From: a virus | IMG/VR virus record: IMGVR_UViG_3300036791_000421 | Coordinates: 1 to 20,794 of that record | DNA length: 20,794 nucleotides | Direction: 5' to 3' (one strand) | In this document: piece by piece, positions 14,593-20,751 of the stretch | How positions within the stretch are numbered: the stretch's first letter is position 1 | How the letters are laid out: each line of letters begins with the position of its first letter | Translations under genes and position numbers: made by a program | Notes under the pieces: model-generated | Database searches by the model: none | What the model was told of the DNA's origin: nothing | What the model saw: only the letters and a program-made list of their open reading frames with translations

Positions 14593-14835
14593 GTGGCACG
14601 CATCATCGCCAGAACAACCACGATCAAAAAACTGGCCATCGACCGCGGTATCAACCCGTCCGCGCACAGCATCTCGATCGCCGCCGGCATCACCTACGAG
14701 ACCGTCCGCAAGGTGATGAACGGCGAGTCGCCGTCGGATAGGACGATGGCCGCGCTCATGGCCTACTTCGCGGTGCCCTGGGACGAATTATTCGTTCTCG
14801 AGGACGACAGCGAACCGGTCGCCGCCAGCAGATGA
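14593..14835 (+). CDS. Cro-like HTH protein
   Basis: This is the first gene of the early operon and probably the antagonist of the immunity repressor. From GTG 14593 the product is 80 residues. GAGGAG at 14582-14587, five bases upstream, decides this start over longer versions of the frame (open to 14431) that would run through the control region. The helix-turn-helix spans about residues 27-43 (ISIAAGITYETVRKVMNGES), followed by a helix (DRTMAALMAYFAVPWDELF) typical of small XRE-family proteins. Its stop overlaps the excisionase-like gene by ATGA, so the two are probably translated together. Confidence 0.75.
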   Translation: MARIIARTTTIKKLAIDRGINPSAHSISIAAGITYETVRKVMNGESPSDRTMAALMAYFAVPWDELFVLEDDSEPVAASR

Positions 14836-15113
14836 CCAGCCCGCCGATGGGCGTCGATGACCTCGGCGTCCTCCTCAAACACACCCCTGACTGGGTCCGC
14901 GCCCAGTGCCGGGCGGGCCGGCTGCCGCACCACAAGATCGGCAAGCTCTACGTGTTCACACCGGAGGATGTCGCCGAGATCCTCGACTCGACCGCCGTCA
15001 AGACGCGCCCGGAACCCCGCACACAACCGGTCACCCGACGTAGCGGACGGCGCCTCACCTACACGCGCATTGGTAGTTCTGCAGATCCTGTGAATCTCGA
15101 CGACACCCGTTGA
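14832..15113 (+). CDS. Excisionase-like winged-helix protein
   Basis: The 93-residue product has a MerR/Xis-like wHTH at about residues 8-53 (GVLLKHTPDWVRAQCRAGRL, then HHKIGKLYVFTPEDVAEIL), where the TPDWV..Q.RAGRLP...IGKLY.F pattern matches actinophage excise proteins. A basic tail follows (RRSGRRLTYTR). It would steer the integrase toward excision by binding near attP arms, and its place in the early operon suits expression at induction. A purely transcriptional role cannot be excluded. The start ATG 14832 overlaps the Cro-like stop. Confidence 0.65.
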   Translation: MTSPPMGVDDLGVLLKHTPDWVRAQCRAGRLPHHKIGKLYVFTPEDVAEILDSTAVKTRPEPRTQPVTRRSGRRLTYTRIGSSADPVNLDDTR

Positions 15114-15123
15114 AGGAGAACCG

Positions 15124-15447
15124 ATGACCCGCATGACCGAGCCCGGACCCGCCGGCGGCGCCGCCGTCCGCCTGACTGCGACCCTGCCCAAAGGCGACGC
15201 GAACGGGCTGCGCGAGATCGCGAAACCGCTGCTCGATGACCCCCGCACGATCCGCTACGCCGTGATCGCCTACGACGTCGCCCGGATCATCGACGACCTC
15301 GACTCCGGCACCGACACCGCCGCCGTGCGGATCCAACGCATCGAGCCGCTGTCCGGCAAGGCCGCCAAGGCCGCCGAGAAGCTGCTCACCGACGCCGCGA
15401 CCGGCCGGCTCGGCGAGGCCGCGCTCGACTTCGGCGGCGAGGAATGA
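15124..15447 (+). CDS. Conserved-type early protein, function unknown
   Basis: The 107-residue product starts at ATG 15124 behind GAAGGAGA. It shows a beta strand (AAVRLTATLP), a helix (NGLREIAKPLLDDPRTI), a second strand-helix (YAVIAYDVARIIDDLDSG), then strand AAVRIQRIEPL and a C-terminal Lys/Ala-rich helix (GKAAKAAEKLLTDAATGRLG) with an acidic end. The alternating alpha/beta pattern suggests a compact fold. I do not recognise a catalytic motif. It lies upstream of the recombination genes and its stop overlaps the next ATG, so it may assist recombination or replication. Confidence 0.6.
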   Translation: MTRMTEPGPAGGAAVRLTATLPKGDANGLREIAKPLLDDPRTIRYAVIAYDVARIIDDLDSGTDTAAVRIQRIEPLSGKAAKAAEKLLTDAATGRLGEAALDFGGEE

Positions 15448-15629
15448 GCAGCGCGGACCAGGCGCCTCTCGACGCCCTCGCCTGGTCGGTCCTGTCTTAC
15501 GCCCGAGACGAGGGCCGGCCGCTGCCGATCCGCGAGGTCCCGGTGTACGCCGAGGTGCGCCGCGAGCTGATCCGCGCCGGCCGGATCCGCCGCGACACCG
15601 TCCCGCCCTGGCCCGGGGACGCGCCGTGA
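15444..15629 (+). CDS. Small early protein, function unknown
   Basis: The 61-residue product from ATG 15444 is linked by ATGA and GTGA overlaps to both neighbours. It is predicted helical (LDALAWSVLSYARDEG; YAEVRRELIRAGRIRRDT) with a Pro-rich end. The Arg-rich second helix could bind nucleic acid. I do not recognise it. Support is the unbroken overlap chain and the same codon bias as its neighbours. Confidence 0.5.
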   Translation: MSSADQAPLDALAWSVLSYARDEGRPLPIREVPVYAEVRRELIRAGRIRRDTVPPWPGDAP

Positions 15630-15787
15630 CCGCGGCGCTGCTGCTCCTCGCGATCGTCGCGGTCGGCGGGCTGCTCGCGCTCGCCGGCCGGGGCCGGGAC
15701 TCCGCGACCGCTGACCTGTGGGACCTGCTCGGCTGGCACGACCAGCTCGAGCACGACCCCGGCTATGAAGGGCGGCACCGACCATGA
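15626..15787 (+). CDS. Small single-pass membrane protein, function unknown
   Basis: GTG 15626 overlaps the previous stop (GTGA) and the TGA at 15785-15787 overlaps the ATG of the nuclease gene, giving a 53-residue product. It begins with a hydrophobic stretch (MTAALLLLAIVAVGGLLALA, residues 1-20) followed by RGR and a polar, His/Asp/Trp-containing tail (DLWDLLGWHDQLEHDPGYEG). This fits a single transmembrane helix with the N-terminus outside and a cytoplasmic tail. A membrane peptide between recombination genes is unusual; superinfection exclusion or membrane anchoring of replication are possibilities without direct support. Confidence 0.55.
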   Translation: MTAALLLLAIVAVGGLLALAGRGRDSATADLWDLLGWHDQLEHDPGYEGRHRP

Positions 15788-16539
15788 CGATCACCCGCCG
15801 CAACTACGGCCGCGGGCACGGCTACCGCATCGACGGCGAGAAAGTGCCCGGCGTGACCACGATCCTCAACGCCGCACTGCCGAAACCCGCCCTGATCAAC
15901 TGGGCCGGCGAAACCACCGCCGGCTACGCCGTCGACCACTGGGACGAGCTCGGCGACCTCCCGGTCTCGCAACGGCTCAAGAAGATCAACAAAGCCCGGT
16001 TCGAGGAACGCGACGCCGCCGCCAACCGCGGCACCGAAGTCCACCGCCTCGCCTCCCAGCTCGTCGCCGGCGAACAGGTCGACGTCCCCGAGGAACTCGC
16101 CGGGCACATCGAGTCCTACGTCGACTTCCTTAATACCTGGGAGCCGACCCCGGTGCTCGTCGAGTTCGTGGTCGCCAACCGCGCGGTCGGCTACTGCGGC
16201 ACCGGCGACCTGGTCCCCGACATGCGCGGCCACCGGTGGCTGATCGACCTCAAGACCGGCAAGTCCGGGATCTTCGGCGAGACCGCGCTGCAGTGCTGCG
16301 CCTACGCCCGCGCCGAGGTGTACCTCGACGCCGACGGGGTCGAACAGTCGATGGCCGAGCTCGGCATCGAACGGGTCGGCGCGCTGCACATCCGCGCCGA
16401 CGGCTGGGACCTGCGGCCCCTGGAATGGGGCGAGGAGGTGTGGGCGATGTTCCGGCATCTCGCCTGGGTCGCGCGCCGGGTCGAGGACATCCCCGAATGG
16501 GTCGGCCCGGCGATCCAGCCGCTGCGGGCCGTGTCATGA
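15784..16539 (+). CDS. PD-(D/E)XK exonuclease (RecE/Cas4-like), partner of RecT
   Basis: This is likely the exonuclease that makes single-stranded tails for the annealase encoded further down. The 251-residue product shows the PD-(D/E)XK order: His87 in NRGTEVHRLA, Glu127 in LVEFVV, Asp142 in GTGDLVPD, Asp155 and Lys157 in WLIDLKTGK, and Gln170 in ALQCCAYARAE. This matches phage RecB/Cas4-like nucleases. The single visible Cys pair (CC at 171-172) is not enough to claim a Cas4-type Fe-S cluster. There is no CRISPR array nearby, so a recombination role is favoured. Confidence 0.85.
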   Translation: MTITRRNYGRGHGYRIDGEKVPGVTTILNAALPKPALINWAGETTAGYAVDHWDELGDLPVSQRLKKINKARFEERDAAANRGTEVHRLASQLVAGEQVDVPEELAGHIESYVDFLNTWEPTPVLVEFVVANRAVGYCGTGDLVPDMRGHRWLIDLKTGKSGIFGETALQCCAYARAEVYLDADGVEQSMAELGIERVGALHIRADGWDLRPLEWGEEVWAMFRHLAWVARRVEDIPEWVGPAIQPLRAVS

Positions 16540-16769
16540 GCCTCGTATACCTGACCATCGACCACGGCGACCTCGAGTCCGCCGGCGACGTCGACGCGCT
16601 GCAGGCCATCCGCGACGCCGTCGAGCCGGGCTGGCGGCGCACCGTCGGCACCAACGACCGGACCACCTACGTCATCGACCGCAGTGTCCTCGATCCGGCG
16701 CTGGCGATCATCGGCGGCGTCCGCCGGCCGTGGTGGAAAGTCACCGTCCGCCCGGAGGTGTTGGGATGA
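16536..16769 (+). CDS. Small early protein, function unknown
   Basis: The 77-residue product from ATG 16536 overlaps the nuclease stop (ATGA) and the next start (ATGA). It has a beta strand (LVYLTIDH), a helix (DVDALQAIRDAVEPGW), a polar loop, a second strand-helix (TYVIDRSVLDPALAIIGG) and a final strand (WWKVTVRPEVLG). It is compact and probably folded. I do not recognise it. Its place between an exonuclease and a RecT annealase suggests a helper in recombination, by context only. Confidence 0.5.
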   Translation: MSLVYLTIDHGDLESAGDVDALQAIRDAVEPGWRRTVGTNDRTTYVIDRSVLDPALAIIGGVRRPWWKVTVRPEVLG

Positions 16770-17056
16770 GTCACGACTTTCACGAGCGGCTGCCGGGCTA
16801 TTCGCCCGGGCAGGTCCTCTACGACGGCTGCGCGGAGTGCGAGTCCCGCGCGTCCCGCGCCGACCGCGGCATCGGCTCGCTCGACGCCGAGCGATTCACC
16901 CGCGCCTGGTCGCGGGCCCACCGCTGGCAGACCTCCGGGCTGACCGATATCAGCGACGCCGAGACCGGGCTGCTCGCGGTGCTCGGCTCGGTGCAGATCA
17001 AGCTCGACACCCGCGGGCTGGACATCGACGAGTTCATCGCCGGCGACCGGCCATGA
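16766..17056 (+). CDS. Small CxxC-containing early protein
   Basis: The 96-residue product starts at ATG 16766; an in-frame ATG at 16730 would overlap the previous gene more and is less likely. Residues 18-30 contain LYDGCAECESRAS, a single CxxC pair that could be half of a zinc site or pair in a dimer. The remainder is helical with an acidic end (FTRAWSRAHRWQTSGL; DTRGLDIDEFIAG). Similar proteins occur near RecT or DNA-processing genes in actinophages, without known function. It overlaps the RecT start by ATGA. Confidence 0.55.
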   Translation: MSHDFHERLPGYSPGQVLYDGCAECESRASRADRGIGSLDAERFTRAWSRAHRWQTSGLTDISDAETGLLAVLGSVQIKLDTRGLDIDEFIAGDRP

Positions 17057-18132
17057 CCGACATCGCCCGCTACGACGGCGACCGCGCGGCCGCGGTCCGC
17101 CCGGACGCGCCGGCGCTCGAGCAGTGGGCCGCCGAAATGCAGGCCGCCGCCCAGATCGCCCGGGCGCTGGCCGGCACCCCGTTCGTCCCCGCGTCGCTAC
17201 GCGTATTCGACGACAACGAGCAGCCCGACCTGACCGCCACCACCGCCAACATCGCCGCCGCCCTGCTCACCGGCAAAGAACTCGGCCTGCAACCGATGTC
17301 CTCACTGCGCTCCATCGACGTCATCGACGGCACCCCCGCGCTGCGGGCGCTCACCATGCGCGCCCTGGTCCGCGCCCGCGGCCACGAACTGTGGCTCGTC
17401 GAGTCGACGAAAACCCGATGCATCTACCGCGGCCGCACCGCCGGCACCGACAAGATCGAGGAATCGGTCTGGACCATCGACCGGGCCCGCGACCTCGGGC
17501 TGGTCGGCAAACGGAACTGGCGCACCCAACCGCAGAACATGCTCATCGCCCGTGCCACCGCCGAAATCTGCCGACTCGTCGGACCCGAGGCGCTGCTCGG
17601 CCTGCCCTACTCGATCGAGGAACTCGAGGACGGCGGCGACGCGACGGAACCCGGTCCGGCCGCGCCCGTCCCGGACACTCCCGGGCCGCGGCGCACCGCC
17701 CGGCGCCGTAACCCCCCGCCGCCGCGGACCGGCGGCAGCGGCGATCCTGCGCCCGCCGCCGAGCAGCCGGCCGAGGACGAACCGCCGCTCGAGGAGACCC
17801 GCCCCGCGCCCGCCGCCGCCCCCTACCTCGACACCAGCCACCAGCCCCCCACCACCGAAGCGCCCGTCCAACCCGCCGCCGACGAAACCAGCGACGACTA
17901 CCTCATCACCGACGCCCAACTCCGCGCCCTACACGCCGGCTTCCGCGACCTCGGCATCACCGACCGCGCCGACCGGCTCGCCCTGACCTGTCAGATCATC
18001 GGCCGGCAGATCAGCTCCGCGAATGACCTCTACCTCGCCGAGGCATCCGTCGTGATCGACGAACTCATGGTCCGCAAAACCCGTGCCGCGCAGAACCCCG
18101 ACGACGACCCATTCCGCGACGCCGATGGCTGA
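17053..18132 (+). CDS. recT: RecT-family single-strand annealing protein
   Basis: This protein coats single-stranded DNA and anneals it to complementary strands, with the PD-(D/E)XK nuclease upstream as partner. The 359-residue product has a RecT core at about residues 25-195: ALAGTPFVPASLR, IAAALLTGKELGLQPMSSLR, VIDGTPALRALTMRALVRA, GHELWLVES and NMLIARATAEICRL. A Pro/Ala/Glu-rich linker of roughly 95 residues follows. A C-terminal helical domain (about 293-359, ITDAQLRALHAGFRDLGI) may contact other replication or recombination proteins. The start ATG 17053 overlaps the preceding stop; upstream frame extension to 16684 shadows other genes. Confidence 0.9.
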   Translation: MTDIARYDGDRAAAVRPDAPALEQWAAEMQAAAQIARALAGTPFVPASLRVFDDNEQPDLTATTANIAAALLTGKELGLQPMSSLRSIDVIDGTPALRALTMRALVRARGHELWLVESTKTRCIYRGRTAGTDKIEESVWTIDRARDLGLVGKRNWRTQPQNMLIARATAEICRLVGPEALLGLPYSIEELEDGGDATEPGPAAPVPDTPGPRRTARRRNPPPPRTGGSGDPAPAAEQPAEDEPPLEETRPAPAAAPYLDTSHQPPTTEAPVQPAADETSDDYLITDAQLRALHAGFRDLGITDRADRLALTCQIIGRQISSANDLYLAEASVVIDELMVRKTRAAQNPDDDPFRDADG

Positions 18133-18364
18133 CCTGATCCTCGACATCGCCGCGCTCGACCGGATCAAGGCCCGGCTCGCCGCGTTCGTCGCCGACCACG
18201 AGGCCGCCCGCGACCCGCTCGCCGAGGCACTCGTGCAGGACGCCGCGCACCTGATCGCCGACCTCGAGACACTGCGGCACCGCATCGACCAGGCCGCCAC
18301 CAAAATCCGGCAAGCCTCGCTCTGGCTCGACGGCCGCGCCCACACCGCGGCGGACCCGCGATGA
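18125..18364 (+). CDS. Small helical early protein, function unknown
   Basis: From ATG 18125 the product is 79 residues, overlapping the RecT 3' end by eight bases and the next gene by ATGA. It is almost entirely helical with heptad-like spacing (LILDIAALDRIKARLAAFV; LAEALVQDAAHLIADLETLR; HRIDQAATKIRQASLWLDG), which suggests a coiled-coil dimer. I see no catalytic or metal-binding residues. It may accompany RecT, but the evidence is positional. Confidence 0.55.
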   Translation: MADLILDIAALDRIKARLAAFVADHEAARDPLAEALVQDAAHLIADLETLRHRIDQAATKIRQASLWLDGRAHTAADPR

Positions 18365-18597
18365 GTGCCTGCCGATCCTGCGGCCACCCGATCATCTGGA
18401 CCGTCACCCCGGCCGGACACCGGATGCCCGTCGACGCCGCAGCCGACGACGACGGCAACCTGCACCTCGACCAGACCACCAACCCGCCAACCGTGACCGT
18501 CGTCAACACCCTCGAGCACGAGCCCAGCTGCGGCCGCCGGCACTACATCTCACACTTCGCGACCTGCCGCGACGCCACCCAATGGCGGGACCGATGA
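18361..18597 (+). CDS. Small zinc-finger protein
   Basis: The 78-residue product from ATG 18361 has CRSCGHP at residues 4-10 and a second Cys/His group near the end (CGRRHYISHFATC at about 57-69), a likely zinc site formed by the two parts. A proline/threonine-rich middle separates them. The CxxC...C...C layout with the WTVTPAGHRMPVD segment is a common small actinophage protein, usually of unknown function. It overlaps the resolvase-like gene by ATGA. Confidence 0.6.
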   Translation: MSACRSCGHPIIWTVTPAGHRMPVDAAADDDGNLHLDQTTNPPTVTVVNTLEHEPSCGRRHYISHFATCRDATQWRDR

Positions 18598-18959
18598 CCG
18601 CCTACCAGCGCGGCAACGCCTTCGAACGCAGAATCGCCGACCGGCTCCGCGCCGACGGCTACTACGTCTGGCAAACCCGCGGATCCAAGTCACCCGTCGA
18701 CATCCTCGCCATCAAACCCGGGCAGATCCTGTTCGTCCAATGCAAGATCGGCGTCGCCGCACTGAGCGCACAACGCTGGGACGAGCTGCACGACCTCGCC
18801 ACCCGCGCCGGCGCGCTACCGATCCTCGCCGACCGGCCCACCCTGCGCCGCTACCGCTTCCGCCGCATCACCGGCCGCTACCGCCCGCACGTCCCCGGCG
18901 AAACCCGCGGCGGCGACTGGCCCACGGCGCCGTTCCCGCTCGACGCGGTAATCGCATGA
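18594..18959 (+). CDS. Holliday-junction-resolvase-like PD-(D/E)XK nuclease
   Basis: The 121-residue product matches archaeal Hjc-like and phage resolvases: RGNAFERRIADRLRADGYYV with Glu11, SKSPVDILAIKPG with Asp36, and LFVQCKIG with Gln49 and Lys51. These give the E...D...QxK active-site pattern. The enzyme would resolve branched DNA before packaging, a job often done by RusA or RuvC relatives elsewhere. The basic C-terminal region (LRRYRFRRITGRYRPH) fits DNA binding. The start ATG 18594 overlaps the previous stop; ATG 18582 is less likely. Confidence 0.8.
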   Translation: MTAYQRGNAFERRIADRLRADGYYVWQTRGSKSPVDILAIKPGQILFVQCKIGVAALSAQRWDELHDLATRAGALPILADRPTLRRYRFRRITGRYRPHVPGETRGGDWPTAPFPLDAVIA

Positions 18960-19003
18960 CAGCGGCCAAGCAACTCACGGGACGAAAGGCGGCCCGACCA
19001 TGA
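18956..19003 (+). CDS. Micro-ORF of 15 codons linking resolvase and replication genes
   Basis: ATG 18956 overlaps the resolvase stop and its TGA (19001-19003) overlaps the ATG of the next gene. The product would be MTAAKQLTGRKAARP. It may exist only to carry ribosomes from one gene to the next. The ribosome-binding stretch AAAGG (18985-18989) of the next gene lies within it, so an ordinary leader is an alternative. Confidence 0.35.
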   Translation: MTAAKQLTGRKAARP

Positions 19004-19522
19004 GGGAACTCGGCACCTACATCCACGTCGACGACGGCATGCCCGAACACCCGAAAATAGTCGGCCTGACCGACAAGGCATTCCGCACCCTGCTCGCCCT
19101 CTGGTGCTACTGCTCCCGCCAACTCACCGACGGCCGGGTACCCATGCCGATCGCCGCCCACCACCCCCGCCGGGCGATCCTCGAGCTCGAGAAGGCCGGC
19201 CTGCTCGAGTCACGCGAGGGCGACTGGTACTGCCACGACTACCCCGACTGGCAGCGCACCGCCTCCGAGGTCGCGACCATCATGTCCAAGCGCGGCAGTG
19301 CCGCCAGCCTCGCCGCGCACACGCGATGGCACGTCCGGCGCAACCGATTCAACGCTGACTGCCCGCACTGCAGCGCACCGCCCTAGCCATGCGAACCGCA
19401 TCCCCAACGCAATGCGTTTCGTATCGATGCCAGGCATATGCCCAGAGACAGAGACAGAGACAGAGACAGAAGCATTACTTCGTAATGCTCCCGTCCGTCC
19501 GTCCGCTTCGTACGCAAGGTGA
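19000..19522 (+). CDS. Replication-type winged-helix protein, probable +1 frameshift at CCC TAG
   Basis: The zero-frame product (19000-19386, 128 residues) is a wHTH protein of the phage replication/replisome-organiser type: GTYIHVDDGMPEHPKIVGL, a helix FRTLLALWCYCSRQL, RRAILELEKAGLLESREGDW, HDYPDWQRTASEV, and a basic end AHTRWHVRRNRF followed by CPHC. It ends at CCC TAG (19381-19386). In the +1 frame translation continues to the TGA at 19520-19522 with HANRIPNAMRF, an ETETETETE repeat and a short tail, giving about 173 residues. Glu-Thr or Asp-Thr repeat tails are typical of this family, which supports one protein across both frames. A host tRNA-Pro slipping from CCC to CCT at the stop would join them. 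A point indel or sequence error is the alternative. Confidence 0.7.
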
Positions 19523-19573
19523 CTGTTCCGTAGGCGGCGGACGGCGGACGGCGAAGTCCCAAATTGGAAAATC
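19387..19573. repeat. Palindrome and tandem-repeat array, candidate replication origin
   Basis: Successive dyads fill this stretch: ATGCG-AAC-CGCAT (19389-19401), AACGCA-A-TGCGTT (19406-19418), ATGCC-A-GGCAT (19427-19437) overlapping GGCATATGCC (19433-19442), a 28-base CAGAGA hexamer repeat of about 4.7 copies (19443-19470), AGCATTAC-TTC-GTAATGCT (19471-19489), and CCGTCCGTCCGTCCGC (19491-19506) pairing with GCGGACGGCGGACGG (19537-19551) apart from one bulge. A short AT-rich patch with CCAAATTGG follows. Initiator-gene-linked repeats beside AT-rich DNA suggest an origin. The left part is also coding if the +1 frameshift is real. Confidence 0.5.
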
Positions 19574-20230
19574 ATGGACGACAACCTCGCAGTGTTCGAG
19601 CCGCAAAGCGACGGCACAACGCTCATCCGCGGCCACGGCTGCGGCACCATCCTCGGACAGTTCGGCTGGGCAATCTTCGTCGCCGCCGGCGTACGGATCC
19701 CAACCACCAAGGCGACCAACGCCCGCGCCGCGCTCGAGGCCGCCGGCTACCAGGTCACCGGCCCCGGCGTCACCGCGCAGCCAGCCGTCGGCCGGACCGC
19801 GCTGCCGCTGCCCGGGTGCGGGCACTGCGCGCAGCCCTTCCCGCGCAGCTACACCCCCGAGATCGGCGAACACTGCACCAGCTGCGGGCACCCGCTGCGC
19901 CTGGTCCAGGTCGACCCACGCACCGAATCGCGGCACACCCCGGTCACCGGGCACTGCCGCTCCTGCGGCCGCGAACTGACCTCCCGGCAGCTGTTCTGCC
20001 GCTGCGGCACCGCCGTCCCCGAACCCGAGCGGCAGCCGATGCAGCCCGCGCTCAGCGAGGCAATCGAGACCGTGCGCACCGGCTGGCAGAAACGCCGCCG
20101 CGCCAGCCTGCCACACGCCTACACCGCCCGGGCGCTGACCACCGACCCCCACGAACACACCCCCGACCGCAACGGATTCTGCCGGATCTGCCAGGAGTAC
20201 ACCGGCCTGCCGCGCACGCCGAGCCCATGA
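19574..20230 (+). CDS. Multi-zinc-ribbon protein, function unknown
   Basis: The 218-residue product from ATG 19574 has an N-terminal domain of about 75 residues without metal ligands (DDNLAVFEPQSDGTTLIRGH; AIFVAAGVRIPTTKATNARA). Three Cys-rich segments follow: CGHC with CTSC (about residues 82-115), CRSCGRELTSRQLFCRC (about 130-148), and a late CRIC (about 203-206). The first two look like complete zinc ribbons. The last may pair with His residues in HEHTPDRNGFC. Position between the replication-type gene and HNH suggests DNA or RNA binding, possibly in replication or late transcription control. I know no characterised homologue. Confidence 0.6.
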   Translation: MDDNLAVFEPQSDGTTLIRGHGCGTILGQFGWAIFVAAGVRIPTTKATNARAALEAAGYQVTGPGVTAQPAVGRTALPLPGCGHCAQPFPRSYTPEIGEHCTSCGHPLRLVQVDPRTESRHTPVTGHCRSCGRELTSRQLFCRCGTAVPEPERQPMQPALSEAIETVRTGWQKRRRASLPHAYTARALTTDPHEHTPDRNGFCRICQEYTGLPRTPSP

Positions 20231-20406
20231 AACCGATCCTCGCCGAATCCGGCATGACCGGGCACGTCTACATCGTGACCGCCTACACCGTGACCAATGA
20301 CGGCACCGTGATCGCACACACGAAGCTCGACGTCACCAAGCAGTTCGAGCGGATCGAAGCGAAGCGGGCCGCACGGCGGGCGCATGATGCGACAATCCAG
20401 CCATGA
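20227..20406 (+). CDS. Small basic-tailed early protein, function unknown
   Basis: ATG 20227 overlaps the previous stop (ATGA), and the TGA at 20404-20406 overlaps a micro-ORF start. The product is 59 residues: an N-terminal beta-type segment (GHVYIVTAYTVTNDGTVIAH) and a C-terminal basic helix (VTKQFERIEAKRAARRAH). Codon bias and the overlaps support it as real. No function is recognised. Confidence 0.5.
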   Translation: MKPILAESGMTGHVYIVTAYTVTNDGTVIAHTKLDVTKQFERIEAKRAARRAHDATIQP

Positions 20407-20447
20407 CCGCGAGCAAACGCGGCGCGTCCACGCTGCCACGCCGATGA
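20403..20447 (+). CDS. Micro-ORF of 14 codons upstream of the HNH gene
   Basis: ATG 20403 overlaps the previous stop and its TGA (20445-20447) overlaps the HNH ATG. The product would be MTASKRGASTLPRR, basic and similar at its start to the micro-ORF at 18956. The HNH gene has no visible ribosome-binding site of its own, so passage of ribosomes through this frame is a plausible way to start it. CCGCG (20407-20411) and CGCGG (20418-20422) can form a small hairpin just after the start. Confidence 0.35.
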   Translation: MTASKRGASTLPRR

Positions 20448-20728
20448 CAACCCAACGATCACAGCGACCCTGGTCACGCATCCGCAACCTCATCCTCGAC
20501 CACAACACCACCGGCCGCTGCCACATCAACGGACCCCACTGCACCACCTGGGCCACCACCGTCGACCACATCATCCCCATCACAGACGGCGGCACCGACC
20601 ACCCAGCCAACCTCCGCCCCGCCTGCGCGGCGTGCAACCAGGCCGGCGGTGCACGCATCACCAACCGCGCACGGCGACGCCGTGCCAGCTACGAGACGAC
20701 GGTCGCCCGCTACGTCTCACGGTTCTAG
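20444..20728 (+). CDS. HNH endonuclease next to terminase
   Basis: The 94-residue product starts at ATG 20444 (ATGA overlap with a micro-ORF). It has the HNH layout: CHINGPHCTTWATTVDHIIP with the DH pair, then GGTDHPANLRPACAACN carrying the Asn and the second Cys pair, and a basic end. Four Cys residues suggest a structural zinc. When genome ends are joined it directly precedes the small terminase. That position is conserved for HNH proteins that assist cos cleavage together with terminase (HK97-type), so a packaging role is more likely than homing. Confidence 0.88.
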   Translation: MTTQRSQRPWSRIRNLILDHNTTGRCHINGPHCTTWATTVDHIIPITDGGTDHPANLRPACAACNQAGGARITNRARRRRASYETTVARYVSRF

Positions 20729-20751
20729 GTGTCGGCGATGCGCGCGCGTGT

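Noticed and set aside
19443-19506. CRISPR-like array suggested by repeats
   Set aside because: The repeats are a 6-base tandem and CCGT units without spacers; no cas genes are present and the Cas4-like nuclease sits with RecT.
19389-19979. Frame with QRQRQR repeat as a separate gene of 196 codons
   Set aside because: It reads the hexamer repeat in a different frame and then shadows the zinc-ribbon gene; its Ser/Pro/Arg-rich composition is that of an out-of-frame product.
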